A stretch of DNA of 64,000 nucleotides. Origin: Rhodoferax sp. (GTDB taxonomy: Bacteria; Pseudomonadota; Gammaproteobacteria; Burkholderiales; Burkholderiaceae_C). The notes under the pieces were generated by a model. That model made no database searches. It was not told the origin of the DNA and saw only the letters and a list, made by a program, of their open reading frames with translations. The stretch lies in assembly GCA_031291305.1 (NCBI GenBank), contig JARLJH010000052.1, forward strand, positions 1 through 64,000, read 5' to 3'. Each line of letters begins with the position of its first letter. Position 1 is the first letter of the stretch. Position numbers and translations under genes: made by a program. Below, piece by piece: positions 62,819 to 64,000 of the stretch.

Positions 62819-64000
62819 TCACCCCGCCAACAACGCCGCGTTCCCCCCCGCCGCCGTGGTGTTGATGGTGACAGTCTGCTCGGCACAGAAGCGGTACAGG
62901 TAGCGCGGTCCGCCGGCTTTGGGGCCGGTGCCGCTCAGGCCTTCGCCGCCAAACGGTTGCACGCCAACCACAGCACCGATCTGGTTGCGGTTGATGTAGA
63001 CGTTGCCGATGTGCGCGGCACGCGCGAGTTGTTGCGCGCGGCTGTCGATGCGGGTCTGGATGCCAATCGTCAGGCCGTAGCCCAGCGCGTTGATCTGCGC
63101 GATGACGGCCAGCGGGTCGCCGCGCCAGCGCACGATGTGCAGCACCGGGCCGAAGATTTCTTCCTTCAGATCGCCGATCTGCGCCACTTCAAACGCCTGC
63201 GGTGCAATCAGGTTTGATATGCTTTGTGTAGCTGCCTGCCCTTTGTTATCCTGGGCTAGAAGGCTATTTTCCTTATAGGAATCCGCGCTTTGCGTTGCCT
63301 GTTGCGACTGACCCAGCAGATTCTTCGCCTGGGTTTGCAGACGGGTCAGGTGACGCTGGATGCCGTCAAACGCCTCGGCGTCGATCACCGGGCCGACATC
63401 GGTGGCCAGGTCCGCCGGGTTGCCCACCACCAGCTCGCGCGCCGCGCCGCAGACCATCTCGATCACATGGTCGGCAATGTCCTCGTGCACGCACAGCAGG
63501 CGCAATGCGGAACAGCGTTGCCCGGCGCTTCTGAAGGCGGACTGCATCACCGCGTCACACACCTGCTCGGGTAGCGCGGTGCTGTCCACCAACATGGCGT
63601 TGATGCCCCCGGTCTCCGCAATCAGCGGAACAATCGGGCCGTCTTTGGCGGCGAGCGTGCGGTTGATGATCTTGGCAACCTGCGTGCTGCCGGTAAACAC
63701 CACGCCAGCCACGCCGGGTGCTGCCACCAGCGCCGCGCCCACGGTTTCACCAGGACCGTGCAGCAATTGCAACGCGCCTTGTGGCACACCGGCGGCGTGC
63801 ATCAGCTTGACCGCTTCCCAGGCCACGCCGGGGGTTTGCTCGGCGGGTTTGGCCAGCACGGTGTTGCCGGTGGCCAGCGCGGCAGCAATTTGGCCGGTAA
63901 AGATGGCCAGCGGAAAGTTCCACGGACTGATGCAGACCCAGGGGCCACGTGCCGTGAGGCGTAACTCGTTGGTCTCGCCGGTGATGCCCAGCACGACATC
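62819..64000 (-). CDS. putA: PutA, C-terminal (P5C dehydrogenase) part, truncated by the window
   Basis: Proline-catabolic bifunctional enzyme; visible are about 393 codons of the aldehyde dehydrogenase half that oxidises glutamate semialdehyde to glutamate. Landmarks are ISPWNFPLAIFTGQIAAALA, FTGSTQVAKIIN, the Glu base in IAETGGINAM, the catalytic C in AFRSAGQRCSALRLL, and GGEGLSGTGPKAGGPRYLYR. Between IQRHLTRL and EIFGPVLH the protein is about 17 residues longer than E. coli PutA, because an AT-rich repeat (copy I) lies in frame there. The frame is open to 64000, so the proline dehydrogenase part is outside the window. Confidence 0.95.
   Translation of the reverse strand, partial: DVVLGITGETNELRLTARGPWVCISPWNFPLAIFTGQIAAALATGNTVLAKPAEQTPGVAWEAVKLMHAAGVPQGALQLLHGPGETVGAALVAAPGVAGVVFTGSTQVAKIINRTLAAKDGPIVPLIAETGGINAMLVDSTALPEQVCDAVMQSAFRSAGQRCSALRLLCVHEDIADHVIEMVCGAARELVVGNPADLATDVGPVIDAEAFDGIQRHLTRLQTQAKNLLGQSQQATQSADSYKENSLLAQDNKGQAATQSISNLIAPQAFEVAQIGDLKEEIFGPVLHIVRWRGDPLAVIAQINALGYGLTIGIQTRIDSRAQQLARAAHIGNVYINRNQIGAVVGVQPFGGEGLSGTGPKAGGPRYLYRFCAEQTVTINTTAAGGNAALLAG
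63214..63279 (-). repeat. AT-rich hairpin repeat, copy I, inside putA
   Basis: On the coding strand it reads CTATAAGGAAAATAGCCTTC, TAGCCCAGGATAACAAAGGGC, AGCTACACAAAGCATATC (three consecutive pieces), aligning with copies A and G over about 60 bases. It is read through in frame and encodes the YKENSLLAQDNKGQAATQS segment. Every other copy in the window lies outside genes. Confidence 0.85.

Overview
The window is about 62% GC with dense, head-to-tail bacterial gene packing. Gene content and protein flavour point to a betaproteobacterium of the Comamonadaceae, most likely close to Rhodoferax; this assignment is inference from the proteins and from the AT-rich intergenic repeat, not from a marker gene. 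Most of the window is chromosomal housekeeping. There is no phage, plasmid, complete insertion sequence, CRISPR array, tRNA or rRNA that I can support.

Layout. 0-5.5 kb: polyphosphate locus (ppk1, sixA, convergent ppx) with Pho-box-like repeats on both sides, then a zinc/cobalt CDF exporter. 5.7-9 kb: an OlsB-like N-acyltransferase convergent with a PlsC/OlsA-like acyltransferase, speD and an old-yellow-enzyme reductase. 9.1-16 kb: a 103-bp MITE with a target duplication directly before gap, then glgC, a TDT/SLAC1 transporter, an AsmA protein and a membrane diguanylate cyclase. 16-22.6 kb: glutathione transferase, class A penicillin-binding protein, D,D-carboxypeptidase, peroxiredoxin and RIO kinase. 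22.8-29.9 kb: a seven-gene MoxR/Bat operon. 29.9-38.3 kb: small enzymes, TapT with a zinc-ribbon partner, two EamA exporters around an AraC regulator, alkB, a DUF1439 protein, rarD and a lipoprotein cytochrome c'. 38.4-48.3 kb: glnE divergent from yhdP, then a nitrilase, mltA and cheV. 48.4-51.7 kb: a lysine-catabolism-like set (ALDH7, saccharopine dehydrogenase, divergent Lrp). 51.9-54.2 kb: frmR-frmA-fghA formaldehyde detoxification with a clear palindromic operator. 54.3-56.4 kb: alaC and arginase. 56.5-62.6 kb: a periplasmic-sensor diguanylate cyclase, a TlpA-like thioredoxin protein and a DUF302 / octaheme cytochrome / cytochrome b561 respiratory operon under a probable FNR box. 62.8 kb to the end: the 3' part of putA.

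The most unusual signal is a family of about 60-bp AT-rich hairpin repeats, nine copies in 64 kb. They lie mostly between genes, often at convergent 3' ends, and one copy lies in frame inside the putA coding sequence, adding about 17-20 residues. Other points of interest are the MITE inserted against the gap ribosome-binding site, two FNR-type boxes, the FrmR operator overlapping its own promoter, and a short ORF with two Pro-Pro-Pro runs upstream of an EamA exporter.
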